Assembly (NCBI GenBank): GCA_036522515.1
Contig: DATDFQ010000005.1
Coordinates: 1 to 58,235 of the forward strand
Length of the DNA stretch: 58,235 bases
Reading direction: 5' to 3'
Origin: Bacteroidota bacterium
GTDB taxonomy: Bacteria > Bacteroidota > Ignavibacteria > UBA10030 > SZUA-254
Both the position numbers and the translations under genes were made by a program. Of the stretch, positions 42,426 to 51,652 are shown one piece after another. The notes below the pieces were generated by a model. The model was not told the DNA's origin, did not search any database, and worked only from the letters and a program-made list of their open reading frames with translations. How positions within the stretch are numbered: position 1 is the stretch's first letter; each line of letters starts with the position of its first letter.

Positions 42426-43618
42426 TGCTTCCGCTCCGCGAGCTGGTCGATGAGGCGGTGATACTCGTTGTCAGAGAGCTCGCCGAACGCGTATTTGGTT
42501 TCAATCGTCTCGCGGTCGAAATGCTGACGCGCCTTCACGGTGATCTGCTTGTACGTCTCGGCGGAGCGGATTCTCGCGAATCCCCGGAGCGTTTCCATTT
42601 CTTCTTCGTAGAGTGCCGCGAACCGGGAGATATCGGCCCCGGCCTCGATCGTCTTTTCGCCCCTGGAGAGCCGCCGGAGGTTCGTCAGCTCGCCGAATTC
42701 CTTCGGGCTGATGTTCTGCAGCAGCTCGAGGGAGGTCTCAAATTCCTTGGCCTTGAAATAGAAATGGTAGGCCGACTTGAATTCGCTTTCCTTCAGGAAC
42801 CAGTCGGCGATTTCCTTGTACTCCGGGGCGGTGAGGAACGCCCGGTCATAAATGAAAAACGAGGTGGTGTGGTCGCCCGCTTCCCGGCGGAGCGCGCCGA
42901 GGCTCTTCATGTCGCCTTCGATCCAGTAGTACCATTCTTCGAGCTCCGCTCTCCCCTCCTGGCGCGCCAGCTCGAGGAACTCGGGGCTCCGGTTCCACGC
43001 CTTCAGGAACGAATAGACGAGGAGCGCCGCGTCGGTGTTATGGGGATTGTTCATCACCACCTGCCGGAGGATCTCGATCAACAGCTCCTTCTCGTTTCCC
43101 CCGAGCGCGATGAAGAGCTTGATCGGGACGCGGGGGAGTTTCCTCACCGTCCGGGTATGATCCAGAAACTGATGACCGTGCCCCGGATTCGACGAGGGAA
43201 TCTCCAGCTCGAGCTGCTCGATCGCCGAGTAGAAGCGGTCGGGCACGAGCACCTTCCGGATGCCGTTATACCACGGAGTATCGGCGTCCCGGAACGTGCT
43301 CCCGAGAAACATCTGCCAGGAACTCATCGTGCTTTCGGTGAACGAGTTCTCGGGGAGCGGGAGCGTCGATTTGAGGATCTCGATCAGGTTGTTGTCGCGC
43401 GCGATGGTTTCATCCTGCGACTTCGTGTCGCGAAGCACCTGCATGATGAAATAATGTTTGAGCCATGGGCGCGTCATCGCCTCGTTCACGGGGTGGTGGG
43501 AATCCCCTTTCCCCTTGACGGGTTCTATGAGCCGATCGGGATAGACCCCCTGAAGGCCAAGTTTCAGCCTATCTTCGTCTTTTTGGAAGAGATTTATGTT
43601 TGCCAATGAGTTACTCAC
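42422..43618 (-). CDS. Unknown helical protein (coupled pair, gene 1)
   Basis: A 398-residue soluble protein, not recognised. From about 170 it looks like degenerate alpha-helical repeats: NPHNTDAALLVYSFLKAW, FFIYDRAFLTAPEYKEIADWF, KSAYHFYFKAKEFETSLELL, in the style of TPR scaffolds. No Cys cluster, signal peptide or catalytic motif was found. The start is GTG 43618 with a weak ribosome site. The 197-base AT-rich space upstream should carry the promoter, but I could not place one confidently. It is followed by the zinc-ribbon partner with a four-base overlap. Confidence 0.8.
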   Translation of the reverse strand: MSNSLANINLFQKDEDRLKLGLQGVYPDRLIEPVKGKGDSHHPVNEAMTRPWLKHYFIMQVLRDTKSQDETIARDNNLIEILKSTLPLPENSFTESTMSSWQMFLGSTFRDADTPWYNGIRKVLVPDRFYSAIEQLELEIPSSNPGHGHQFLDHTRTVRKLPRVPIKLFIALGGNEKELLIEILRQVVMNNPHNTDAALLVYSFLKAWNRSPEFLELARQEGRAELEEWYYWIEGDMKSLGALRREAGDHTTSFFIYDRAFLTAPEYKEIADWFLKESEFKSAYHFYFKAKEFETSLELLQNISPKEFGELTNLRRLSRGEKTIEAGADISRFAALYEEEMETLRGFARIRSAETYKQITVKARQHFDRETIETKYAFGELSDNEYHRLIDQLAERKQ

Positions 43619-43815
43619 TTTTGGTTGACGTGGCTACTGTTTCACTTTAAAAAACCTGTATAAGCCTCAAGCCCTCTGTACGGTTATATTGGAAGAGAAT
43701 ATACTAAAATTTTCCTCGAAGTCCACATTTCTCTTCTTTTCAGGTGAGAAAAATACGCTTACGGGAGGGTTTTGAAGGGGAAGGGTGAAACCGCTGAAAT
43801 CAACCTGTTTTCAGC

Positions 43816-44949
43816 TTATTTTCGGGCTATTTCCCGAATTATCTGATCCGAGAGCTTCGGGAGTCTGTCGTCCCGGTCGGTCAGGCCGGCATATTTCGCC
43901 AGCATGTCGAGAGGACCCTCTGAAATCGTTTGAATCAGAGCTCCCCTCCCGAGCCGCAGATCGATCTCACGGGCCATGAACATGCCGGTCATCGCTCCGT
44001 AACTTTCCCAGTAGCCGCTCAGGTTCGCGTTCCGGATCAACTCCGCCGCACGCTCCGGCCGGAGGCTTGAGGAGAGCAATTCCGCCGCATTCTCGTTGAA
44101 TGTCTTGAAGGTTTCCCCCATCTTCGCGGACCAATCACGCGGAAGATACCCGTGCCCCCGCTGGTCGAGAGAGAGATAATACGCGATCCCTTCGTTCTGG
44201 GTGAGGTCGAGAAGGGCGTCGAAGGGGCGGGTGTGGGTCCGCTGGTAGCGCCGCCAGGAGCGGGACCCGTCTTTGTAGGCGCCGAACGCCGCGTGGAACA
44301 CTTCGTGCGCGACGACGCCGAGGAGAGTGAGATACCGTTCCTGAAGATCGGGGCCGTATTTCACCGACTGCGACAGGTTGACCACGATGGTCAGCTCCCC
44401 TTCTCCCTCCCCCACGAATTTCGGCACGTCCCCCTCCCACCGGATGCGACGCACGTAGGCGTCGACGTTCTCATGCCCGAGGGCGACGGCGTAGAGCGGG
44501 ATGTCGATCGACACCTCCGCCTCCGCCGGGAAGATCTGCTCGACGGTCGCGATGACCCTGCGGCTGAAGGTCCCCTTCTGCATCTCCACGAGGAGGCTCC
44601 TGATCTCGGGCGCGCTCTTCCGCGCGCTCTCGAGGTGATAGACATCGTCCCGGATGATCTGGTGATACCGGAGCGAGTCGAGATAATTCCGGAGGAGGCC
44701 GGCGACGCCTCCCCGGTCGGCGATCAGGCCGGTGGTGGAGGCGGCGATGAGATTCCCCCGCAGGGCGGCGAGAGAGGTGGTATTGACGGGCTCATCGCTG
44801 AAGAGGTCGAGCATCTGCTGGGCGGCAGTGTAGTCGACACGGAGTGAGACATTGAATTTGGGATTTGTCTGCGAGAGGAGCGGGACGTGGGAAGCGCATA
44901 CCGCAAGACCTATAAGAAATGAAACAGCGACACTCCTATTGGTTGTCAT
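43816..44949 (-). CDS. Secreted HExxH zinc protease, possibly DUF5700-like
   Basis: A 377-residue protein with a signal peptide (MTTNRSVAVSFLIGLAVCAS...LLSQ). The zinc motif is H-E-V-F-H in VVAHEVFHAAFGAYKDG, with a likely third ligand in TQNEGIAYYLSLD, so it is a gluzincin-type protease. The pattern recalls the DUF5700 group of putative Zn proteases, but I cannot confirm this by eye. ATG 44949 lies inside the end of a family C repeat; the frame upstream of it (CHPERSEG..., LRSLRMT) is translated repeat. Confidence 0.75.
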   Translation of the reverse strand: MTTNRSVAVSFLIGLAVCASHVPLLSQTNPKFNVSLRVDYTAAQQMLDLFSDEPVNTTSLAALRGNLIAASTTGLIADRGGVAGLLRNYLDSLRYHQIIRDDVYHLESARKSAPEIRSLLVEMQKGTFSRRVIATVEQIFPAEAEVSIDIPLYAVALGHENVDAYVRRIRWEGDVPKFVGEGEGELTIVVNLSQSVKYGPDLQERYLTLLGVVAHEVFHAAFGAYKDGSRSWRRYQRTHTRPFDALLDLTQNEGIAYYLSLDQRGHGYLPRDWSAKMGETFKTFNENAAELLSSSLRPERAAELIRNANLSGYWESYGAMTGMFMAREIDLRLGRGALIQTISEGPLDMLAKYAGLTDRDDRLPKLSDQIIREIARK

Positions 44950-45030
44950 CCTGAGGGAGCGTAGCGACCGAAGGATCTTGTTTCTTGGACTCCGAACCAA
45001 TGGAGATCCTTCGCTGCGCTCAGGATGACA
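44944..45030. repeat. Family C repeat (TGTCATCCTGAG ends)
   Basis: Clean copy: TGTCATCCTGAG at the left, CTCAGGATGACA at the right, with GCGTAGCGACCGAAGGATC facing GATCCTTCGCTGCGC around a variable centre. It fills the space between hutU and the secreted protease and overlaps the protease start codon. Confidence 0.88.
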
Positions 45031-45062
45031 GTCACAAAGTGAGCGACCGCTGGTCCACGCGA

Positions 45063-46748
45063 TCATCTGCGGGGAAGAGGAATCTTCAGCCCGTGTTGCG
45101 ACGCGACTTCGATCGCGCGGTCATACCCCGCGTCCGCGTGCCGGAGGACTCCCGATCCGGGGTCGTAGGTGAGGACGCGCTCGAGCCTCCGCCCGGCTTC
45201 CTTCGTCCCGTCCGCCACGATCACCATTCCCGCATGAATCGACATGCCGATTCCGACGCCGCCCCCGTGGTGAACGCTGACCCAGCTCGCGCCGCCGACC
45301 GCGTTCAACAGGGCGTTGAGGATGGGCCAGTCGGCGATCGCGTCGCTTCCGTCCATCATTTTTTCCGTTTCGCGGTTGGGAGACGCGACCGAGCCGCAAT
45401 CGAGATGATCTCTTCCGATGACGATGGGCGCTTTCACTTCCCCCCGCGCCACAAGATCGTTGAAGATCCGGCCCATCTTCGCCCGTTCTCCGTACCCCAG
45501 CCAGCAGATCCTCGACGGGAGACCCTGGAACCTGACCTGTGTTCGCGCCTTTTCGATCCAGCGGCAGAGAGGCTTGTTTTCAGGAAATGCCTCCACCACC
45601 GCCCGGTCGGTGCGGTAAATGTCCTCCGGATCCCCCGAGAGCGCCGCCCACCGGAAGGGACCCTTTCCCTCGCAGAACAGCGGGCGTATGAATTCGGGCA
45701 CGAACCCGGGGATGTCGAACGCGCCGGCGACGCCCCCGGCGAGGGCCTCCCCCCGGATGTTGTTTCCGTAATCGAACACGACCGTGCCGCGCTTCCGGAA
45801 TTTCAGCATGGCGCCGACATGCTCGGCGATCGATTCGCGCGCGCGCCGCTGATATTCCGCCGGGTCCGAGACGCGGAGGCGCAGGGCTTCTTCATAGGGA
45901 AGATGCGCCGGGACATATCCCTGAAGCGTGTCGTGGGCCGAAGTCTGGTCCGTCAGGATGTCGACGGGGATGTTCCGGGCGAACAACTCCGGCAGCACCT
46001 CCGCGGCGTTCCCGAGGAGGGCGACTGAGCGGGCTTCCTTCAATTCCTTCGCGGTCATCAGCGAGAGGAGCGCCTCGTCGAGCGTCTCCGCCATCTCGTC
46101 GACGTAACCGGTCTTGAGACGCCTCTCGATGCGCGAGCGGTCGGCTTCGACGACAAGACAGGCGGCACCGTTCATCGTTGCGGCAAGAGGTTGGGCTCCC
46201 CCCATGCCGCCAAGCCCCGCCGTCACGAGGAACCTGCCGGCCAGCGAGCCGCCGAAATCCCTGTTCGCAAGGGCGGCGAATGTTTCGTACGTCCCCTGGA
46301 GGATCCCCTGTGTCCCGATGTAGATCCAGCTCCCGGCGGTCATCTGTCCGAACATCGTCAGTCCGAGCGCCTCGAGCCTCCGAAATTCGTCCCAGGTGGC
46401 CCAGTGGGGGACCAGCATCGCGTTCGAGATCAGGACCCGCGGCGCGTCGGGGTACGTCTTGAAGATCCCGACCGGTTTTCCCGACTGGACGAGAAGCGTC
46501 TCGTCGTTTTCCAGTTCCTTGAGGCTGCGGACGATGGCATCGTAGCACTCCCAGTTGCGCGCGGCTTTTCCGGTCCCTCCGTAGACGATCAGCTCGTCCG
46601 GTTTCTCAGCGACCTCGGGATCGAGATTGTTCATCAGCATGCGCAGCGCCGCTTCCTGAAGCCATCCCTTGCAACTCAGCCCGCTTCCGCGCGGCGCGCG
46701 GATCGTCCGCTTCTGAACCGGGGCCAGCACCGTCGTCTCTTCATTCAT
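45063..46748 (-). CDS. hutU: Urocanate hydratase
   Basis: A 561-residue HutU, which adds water to urocanate using tightly bound NAD. Clear motifs: [67 protein letters not shown], and the active-site Cys region [14 protein letters not shown]. It lies six bases after the adenosine-specific-kinase-like gene. Its partners hutI, ftcD and fchA are on the same strand but four genes away. Confidence 0.97.
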   Translation of the reverse strand: MNEETTVLAPVQKRTIRAPRGSGLSCKGWLQEAALRMLMNNLDPEVAEKPDELIVYGGTGKAARNWECYDAIVRSLKELENDETLLVQSGKPVGIFKTYPDAPRVLISNAMLVPHWATWDEFRRLEALGLTMFGQMTAGSWIYIGTQGILQGTYETFAALANRDFGGSLAGRFLVTAGLGGMGGAQPLAATMNGAACLVVEADRSRIERRLKTGYVDEMAETLDEALLSLMTAKELKEARSVALLGNAAEVLPELFARNIPVDILTDQTSAHDTLQGYVPAHLPYEEALRLRVSDPAEYQRRARESIAEHVGAMLKFRKRGTVVFDYGNNIRGEALAGGVAGAFDIPGFVPEFIRPLFCEGKGPFRWAALSGDPEDIYRTDRAVVEAFPENKPLCRWIEKARTQVRFQGLPSRICWLGYGERAKMGRIFNDLVARGEVKAPIVIGRDHLDCGSVASPNRETEKMMDGSDAIADWPILNALLNAVGGASWVSVHHGGGVGIGMSIHAGMVIVADGTKEAGRRLERVLTYDPGSGVLRHADAGYDRAIEVASQHGLKIPLPRR

Positions 46749-46754
46749 ATCGCA

Positions 46755-47240
46755 TCAACTCAGTTTATAGCCGATTTTTCTCAGGAACTCGATCCGCGTC
46801 CGGATGTCGGCGTCCGACTCGAGTCCTTTCGGTTTTATGCCGTCGATCACCCCGAGAATTCCCCTTCCCTGCTCCGTTTCCGCGACGACCACCTCGAGAG
46901 GGTTTGCCGTGGCGCAGAAAATCTGGCAGACCTCGGGGACGCTCTTGATCGCGTTCAGAATATTCACCGGAAAGCCCCCCTCCATCATAATAATAAAAAC
47001 GTGGCCGCACCCGAGGGCCATTGCGTTCCGCTTCGCCAGGTCGAGGAGCCGCTCCTCGTTGCCCACCGAACGGACGAGCGCGGGGCCCGACGACTCGCAA
47101 AACGCGAGCCCGAATCGCATGGCCGGGTTCGTGTTCACGATCGCCTCGTAGAGGTCCTCAACGGTCTTGATAAAATGCGACTGGCCGAGGATGCAATTGA
47201 GGTCGGCGGGTTTGTCGATGACTACGGTCTTCAGTTCCAT
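46755..47240 (-). CDS. Adenosine-specific kinase family protein
   Basis: A 161-residue protein matching the Adenosine_kin family (PF04008): GQSHFIKTVEDLYEAIVNTNP, FGLAFCESSGPALVR, GCGHVFIIMMEGGFPVNILNAIK and CATANPLEVVVAETEQGRGILGVIDG. The biochemical role is poorly defined, despite the name. ATG 47240 has AGAGGAAC upstream and a promoter candidate at 47282-47311. It leads the hutU transcript. Confidence 0.88.
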   Translation of the reverse strand: MELKTVVIDKPADLNCILGQSHFIKTVEDLYEAIVNTNPAMRFGLAFCESSGPALVRSVGNEERLLDLAKRNAMALGCGHVFIIMMEGGFPVNILNAIKSVPEVCQIFCATANPLEVVVAETEQGRGILGVIDGIKPKGLESDADIRTRIEFLRKIGYKLS

Positions 47241-47281
47241 GATCGTTCCTCTGGGCGGTTCCCTGAGCGGTTCGCTAGATC

Positions 47282-47311
47282 AAGTTACGCATATTTTTGC
47301 CCAAAAATCAA
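47282..47311 (-). promoter_or_regulatory. Possible promoter for adenosine-kinase-like gene and hutU
   Basis: Minus strand: TTGATT (47306-47311), 18 bases, TAACTT (47282-47287), about 42 bases before the ATG. Moderate match only. Confidence 0.4.
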
Positions 47312-47374
47312 GCATTTGAGGGAATTTCGGCACAATCCCAGGCCGGCCGGGGGGATGGCGCGGTAAGAAAAAAG

Positions 47375-47403
47375 TTGCCTCAGTCCGGGAAATTCCTTAT
47401 CTT
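47375..47403 (+). promoter_or_regulatory. Possible promoter of the cold-shock gene with a long leader
   Basis: TTGCCT (47375-47380), 17 bases, TATCTT (47398-47403). If used, the leader to ATG 47761 is about 350 bases. That space holds no ORF of interest but has pairing segments, for example AGCGTCC (about 47669) with GGACGCT (about 47697). Long structured leaders are typical of cspA-type mRNAs; a promoter nearer the gene is possible. Confidence 0.4.
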
Positions 47404-47760
47404 TGTAGTGCCAATTAACAGTACACCGTTTTTGCCCCCGAAGTCTGGTTTTTTCGGAAGGGGGTGGCAATGCCACGCTTTTACGTTGTAGCTGCAGATG
47501 TAATCCCCGTGAACGGTTCAATCTCCATTGAACGTACCACGAGATTCGTCATCGCAAGTAAAAGCTTCATTGTGAGGTGATCAGGTGCCGATGAGAAACA
47601 CTCGGAGCGATGGTTGCCACACCTGCAATGGGGCGGATGCGTAAAAAGCCAAAAAGATCTGGTTAAGCCGAGCGTCCGGAGAGTGTCACGTCTCGGGACG
47701 CTATCGGAGCGGAGCCTCGGGTACATTATCCAATCACTCTTTCTTGAAAGGGTACTATTC

Positions 47761-47961
47761 ATGGAGCAAGGAACCGTGAAGTGGTTCAACGGAGCCAAGG
47801 GTTATGGCTTCATTTCACGTCAGAATGGCGAAGATGTATTCGTCCATTTCAAGGCGATCGTCGGCGAGGGGTACAAGACCCTGAACGAAGGCGACAAAGT
47901 CCAGTTTGACGTCGAAAAAGGACCCAAGGGGTTACAGGCTGCTAACGTACAGAAGATCTGA
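47761..47961 (+). CDS. Cold-shock domain protein 1
   Basis: A 66-residue CspA-family protein: [18 protein letters not shown] carries RNP1 (KGYGFI) and DVFVHF carries RNP2. Such proteins bind single-stranded nucleic acid and melt RNA structure. The ATG at 47761 follows GAAAGGG. An intrinsic terminator follows 20 bases after the stop, and a second cold-shock gene begins only 33 bases beyond it. Confidence 0.95.
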   Translation: MEQGTVKWFNGAKGYGFISRQNGEDVFVHFKAIVGEGYKTLNEGDKVQFDVEKGPKGLQAANVQKI

Positions 47962-47980
47962 TGTAACTCCATAGCATCAA

Positions 47981-48014
47981 CCCCAGCCGGCCTCAAAACC
48001 GACTGGGGTTTTTT
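47981..48014 (+). terminator. Intrinsic terminator between two cold-shock genes
   Basis: CCCCAGCCGG (47981-47990) pairs with CCGACTGGGG (47999-48008), one mismatch, then TTTTTT (48009-48014). It separates two csp genes with almost no room for a second promoter. Confidence 0.87.
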
Positions 48015-48047
48015 CTACTTTTTTCTATTGAGAAGGAGCATGGGCGT

Positions 48048-48251
48048 ATGACACAAGGCACCGTGAAGTTTTTTAATCCGACAAAGGGCTTCGGTTTTAT
48101 TACGACGGAACAGGGAGAAGAAATCTTCTTTCATAAGAGCAACGTGAAGAATACGGGTTTTCGCGACGTTCTGGTTCAGGGAGACAATGTCCAGTTCGAG
48201 CTGAAGCAGGAACAAAAAGGGAAGCGGGCCTACAACATCGTGCGCGTCTAA
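48048..48251 (+). CDS. Cold-shock domain protein 2
   Basis: A 67-residue cold-shock protein: MTQGTVKFFNPTKGFGFI with RNP1 KGFGFI and RNP2 EIFFHK. It is more diverged (VLVQGDNVQFELKQEQKGK). AAGGAG lies nine bases before ATG 48048. Only 33 bases separate it from the terminator of gene 1, so it is probably reached by read-through. Converges with priA. Confidence 0.93.
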   Translation: MTQGTVKFFNPTKGFGFITTEQGEEIFFHKSNVKNTGFRDVLVQGDNVQFELKQEQKGKRAYNIVRV

Positions 48252-48281
48252 ACGCACCGGGGCACGGTCAGGTCTCCGACG

Positions 48282-50639
48282 TCACATCATCCCGGCAGGA
48301 TCGACATCGATAGTCATTTTCACCGAGCTGTTTTTCCCCCCCGCCGATTTCTCGTATTCTCCCAGAGCATCCGCTAGCGCCCGGCGAAACGCCCGGCCGG
48401 ACGGATCCTGTTTCTTCAAGTCTTTCATCAGAACATGGCACCGGAACAACCCCTTCAGCCGCGCGATCGGTGGAATCGCCGGCCCGAGGGTGATCACGTG
48501 GCGCCTGTGACGGCGCAATGATTCCGCCACCCCGGCGGCCCTCCTGAGAACTTCCCGTTCCTCCTCCCCCTTGAATTCGATCAGCACCAGGCGTGAAAAA
48601 GGGGGGTACCCGAGCTGTTCCCGCGCTCCCACCTCGCTCTCGTAGAATGAAGTGAAATCATGCGCGACGACGTGCCTGAGCGTCGGGTGCCCGGGCAGGT
48701 AGGTCTGTATGATGACCTCGCCGCGGAGCTTGCTCCGTCCGGCGCGTCCCGCCACCTGGGCAAGAAGCTGAAACGTCCGCTCGGACGAGCGAAAGTCGGG
48801 AAGGAGCATCTGGGTGTCGGCGGAGATCACGCCGACGAGCGTCACGCGCGAAAAATCCAACCCCTTCGCGACCATCTGCGTCCCGAGAAGAATGTCGGCC
48901 TCCCCGTCCGAGAACTTTCGCAGAATCAGATCGTGGGAGTTCCGGCCCGTCGTCGTATCCCTATCCATTCGCATGAGCACGGCCCCGGGAAACAGCTCGC
49001 GCAATTCCTCCTCCACCCGCTGGGTCCCGAATCCCCGGTGCTCGAGATCGGCCGACGCGCACTTCGGGCAGGAATCGGGCGCCGGCTTCTCCACCCCGCA
49101 ATAATGGCAGCGAAGAGTCTTCCCCTGGGCATGGTAGGTCAACGAGATGCTGCAATTCGGGCAGACCTCCACGTGGCCGCAGCTGAAACATTCCATCAGC
49201 GGTGAAAAGCCCCGCCGGTTCTGCAGAAGAATGATCCCCTCCCTCCGGCCGATCCTGTCGGCTATTTTTTCCCGGAGGATTCCGGAGAGCGACCCCATCA
49301 GGAACTTCCGGGGATTCAACCGCGCGTCGACCGGGTCCCGCACGAAATCCGATTTCCGGTCCGCCCGGTAGGCGGCAAACTTCGCCTTCCGCTCCAACGT
49401 CATATCCACGATCTCGATCTCCGGCAACCGGGCGTTATCCACCCGCTCCGGGAGCCGGAGAAGCCCGTACTTGCCCTGGGCCGCGTTGGAGTACGACTCG
49501 AAGGAGGGCGTTGCCGACCCGAGCACGACCACGGCGCCGGAAAAGCTCGCGCGCATGATCGCCACGTCGCGGGCGTTATAGTGGGGCGATTGATCGTGCT
49601 GCTTGTAGGAGGAATCCTGTTCCTCGTCGACGACGATCAGGCCGAGGTTCTTGAGCGGAGCGAAGACCGCGGAGCGGGGACCGATCACGATCGAGACTGT
49701 TCCCCTGCGCACCGCGCTCCAGACATCGGAGCGTTCACCGGCCGACATCCGGCTGTGTTGCGCGACCACCCGCTCCCCGAACTGGTGCTTGAACCGCCGC
49801 ACGATTTGAGGCGTGAGGGCGATTTCCGGCACCAGCACGATCACCGTCTTCCCGAGTTCGAGGACCGGGCGGATCGCTTCGATGTACACCTGCGTCTTTC
49901 CGCTCCCGGTGACTCCGAAGAGAAGAAACGTCTTGAATTCCCCCTGGGCCACGCTCGAGCCGATCGTCCCGATCGCCTCGCTTTGATCCGCATTCAGGAC
50001 AATTTGTTGCGCGCCGAGGGAGGAGGGGTAGAGATCATAGGTTGAAATCCGGGAAACCTCGCGCCGTTCCAGCGAAACCAGCCCCTTCCGCTCCAGGATC
50101 TTGAGAGTGGGCCCCGACGCCCCCGCTTTTTCCAGGACGCTCCGGACCCGGACGACTTCTTCTCCGGTCTCCGTTGAAAGGAGTTCGCCGATGATGGCCT
50201 TCTGCCGCTCGAGACGCCGGGCCGGGGTTTCCGAAAGCCACCGGCTCCAGTCCGCCCTCTTCTTCTCGTCGATCCGTATGACGGGTTCCGTTCGGGGCCG
50301 GCCCCTCGTCGCATCGACGGGCAGCACGGAGCGGAGGACCTCGCCGAGCGGCGCCATGTAATAGTTCGCGATCCAGGAGGAGAGATTCAGGAGATCGTCG
50401 CTCACGACCGGCTCGGGATCGAGGAGTTCGCGGATGTACTTGTACCGGCCCGGGGTCTCCCGGGATACTCCGGGCGAAGGGCCCACCCGGATGATGACGC
50501 CTGTGACGGCGCGCGCTCCGAACGGAGCAAGCGCCCGCATACCAGGCCGGACCGATTGACGAAGATCGTCGGGGACGAGGTAGGTGAATACTTTGTCAAC
50601 CGCAACCGGAATTGCGAGGTCGGCGTAAAGCTCTGGCAC
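48282..50639 (-). CDS. priA: Primosomal protein N' (PriA helicase)
   Basis: A replication-restart helicase of about 785 residues from GTG 50639 (PELYADLAIPVAVDKVFTY, the usual family start); a TTG at 50711 would add 24 residues with no likeness. Walker A LFGVTGSGKTQVY, DEEQ box VVDEEQDSSYKQHD, and an eight-Cys zinc module (CFSCGHVEVCPNC, CHYCGVEKPAPDSCPKC) are all present. It reloads DnaB at stalled forks. Its ends converge with csp2. Confidence 0.96.
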   Translation of the reverse strand: MPELYADLAIPVAVDKVFTYLVPDDLRQSVRPGMRALAPFGARAVTGVIIRVGPSPGVSRETPGRYKYIRELLDPEPVVSDDLLNLSSWIANYYMAPLGEVLRSVLPVDATRGRPRTEPVIRIDEKKRADWSRWLSETPARRLERQKAIIGELLSTETGEEVVRVRSVLEKAGASGPTLKILERKGLVSLERREVSRISTYDLYPSSLGAQQIVLNADQSEAIGTIGSSVAQGEFKTFLLFGVTGSGKTQVYIEAIRPVLELGKTVIVLVPEIALTPQIVRRFKHQFGERVVAQHSRMSAGERSDVWSAVRRGTVSIVIGPRSAVFAPLKNLGLIVVDEEQDSSYKQHDQSPHYNARDVAIMRASFSGAVVVLGSATPSFESYSNAAQGKYGLLRLPERVDNARLPEIEIVDMTLERKAKFAAYRADRKSDFVRDPVDARLNPRKFLMGSLSGILREKIADRIGRREGIILLQNRRGFSPLMECFSCGHVEVCPNCSISLTYHAQGKTLRCHYCGVEKPAPDSCPKCASADLEHRGFGTQRVEEELRELFPGAVLMRMDRDTTTGRNSHDLILRKFSDGEADILLGTQMVAKGLDFSRVTLVGVISADTQMLLPDFRSSERTFQLLAQVAGRAGRSKLRGEVIIQTYLPGHPTLRHVVAHDFTSFYESEVGAREQLGYPPFSRLVLIEFKGEEEREVLRRAAGVAESLRRHRRHVITLGPAIPPIARLKGLFRCHVLMKDLKKQDPSGRAFRRALADALGEYEKSAGGKNSSVKMTIDVDPAGMM

Positions 50640-50741
50640 GGTATCGGTGGACCGGGTTCTTGAGGAAAAAGTCCTTAAAATGTCGCGAAAAATGGGGGGA
50701 GAAGCAAACAACAGGGGGTATCGGGCAGATCACAACACCTA

Positions 50742-50770
50742 TTGCATTTCAACCCCGCAATTTGTATTCT
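50742..50770 (+). promoter_or_regulatory. Possible promoter of dienelactone hydrolase gene
   Basis: TTGCAT (50742-50747), 17 bases, TATTCT (50765-50770); leader about 65 bases. Weak -35. Confidence 0.38.
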
Positions 50771-50839
50771 CTTTTGATTTTCACGACCTTTTCGGGAAGG
50801 GTTGATGAATATCCTGAACGAACAATCGGAGTTTTTTGT

Positions 50840-51598
50840 ATGAAAAACACACTCTTTGGTCTTCTTTTGATTACGGCGCTTGCCGCGGGCCCTGCCTTCC
50901 CGAAGGTCAATTCAAGCAGCGTACGCTATGTAAGCGGAAAAGATTCCGTTATTTCTCTCCTCTCCGTCCCGGCGGGAAAGGGACCGTTTCCGGCGATCAT
51001 CGTCATTCATGAATGGTGGGGACTCACCGACTGGGTGAAACAGAACGCGAAAAACCTGGCCTCCCGGGGCTATGTGACGCTCGCAGTCGACCTCTACCGC
51101 GGGAAGGTTGCGGCGGATCCAGAGCTCGCGCACGAGCTGATGCGCGGACTTCCGGAGGACAGGGCGGCGCGCGACCTGGTCGCGGCGGCGGCCTACCTCA
51201 AGGGGCGGGGGGACGTCGATCCCAAAAAGATCGGCTCGATCGGCTGGTGCATGGGAGGCGGGTACTCCCTTGCGGCCGCCCTGAATATTCCCGACCTCGC
51301 CGCGTGCGTCATCTGTTATGGCAGGCTCGTCACGGATTCGTCCCTGGTGGCGAAAATCCCCTGCCCGGTCCTCGGCCTCTTCGGGCAGGAGGATCCGGGA
51401 ATAACACCGGAGATGGTCAGGGATTTTGAAGCCGCCGCGAAGGCGGCGGGAAAAGACATCGCCACCACCGAGTATCCGGGCGCCGGACACGGGTTCATGA
51501 ATCCGGCCAACACGAACAAGCCGGGCTTCCGTCCGGATGCGGCAAAGGATGGCTGGTCGAAGATCAACGCTTTTTTTGTCCGGACATTGCAGCACTGA
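50840..51598 (+). CDS. Secreted dienelactone hydrolase family protein
   Basis: A 252-residue alpha/beta hydrolase with signal peptide MKNTLFGLLLITALAAGPAFP. The triad fits the DLH family: Cys in GWCMGGGYS (not Ser), Asp in GQEDPGI, His in GAGHGFMNP, plus Glu in IHEWWGLTDW. Export of a DLH is less common than the cytosolic type; the substrate is unknown. GGAG lies eight bases before ATG 50840. It is followed by the two-helix membrane protein gene. Confidence 0.9.
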   Translation: MKNTLFGLLLITALAAGPAFPKVNSSSVRYVSGKDSVISLLSVPAGKGPFPAIIVIHEWWGLTDWVKQNAKNLASRGYVTLAVDLYRGKVAADPELAHELMRGLPEDRAARDLVAAAAYLKGRGDVDPKKIGSIGWCMGGGYSLAAALNIPDLAACVICYGRLVTDSSLVAKIPCPVLGLFGQEDPGITPEMVRDFEAAAKAAGKDIATTEYPGAGHGFMNPANTNKPGFRPDAAKDGWSKINAFFVRTLQH

Positions 51599-51652
51599 TC
51601 GGCCGATGCCGGTTCGAATAACTAATCGTCCACTCTCCTACAGGGTTTGAAC

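Noticed and set aside
44950..45066. Extended open frame before the secreted protease (HPERSEG, LRSLRMT)
   Set aside because: It is translated family C repeat, a known spurious peptide pattern, and would bury the signal peptide.
48038..48049. Three-codon ORF (ATGGGCGTATGA) before csp2
   Set aside because: AAGGAG is only one base from this ATG, too close to serve it, but at a proper distance for csp2.
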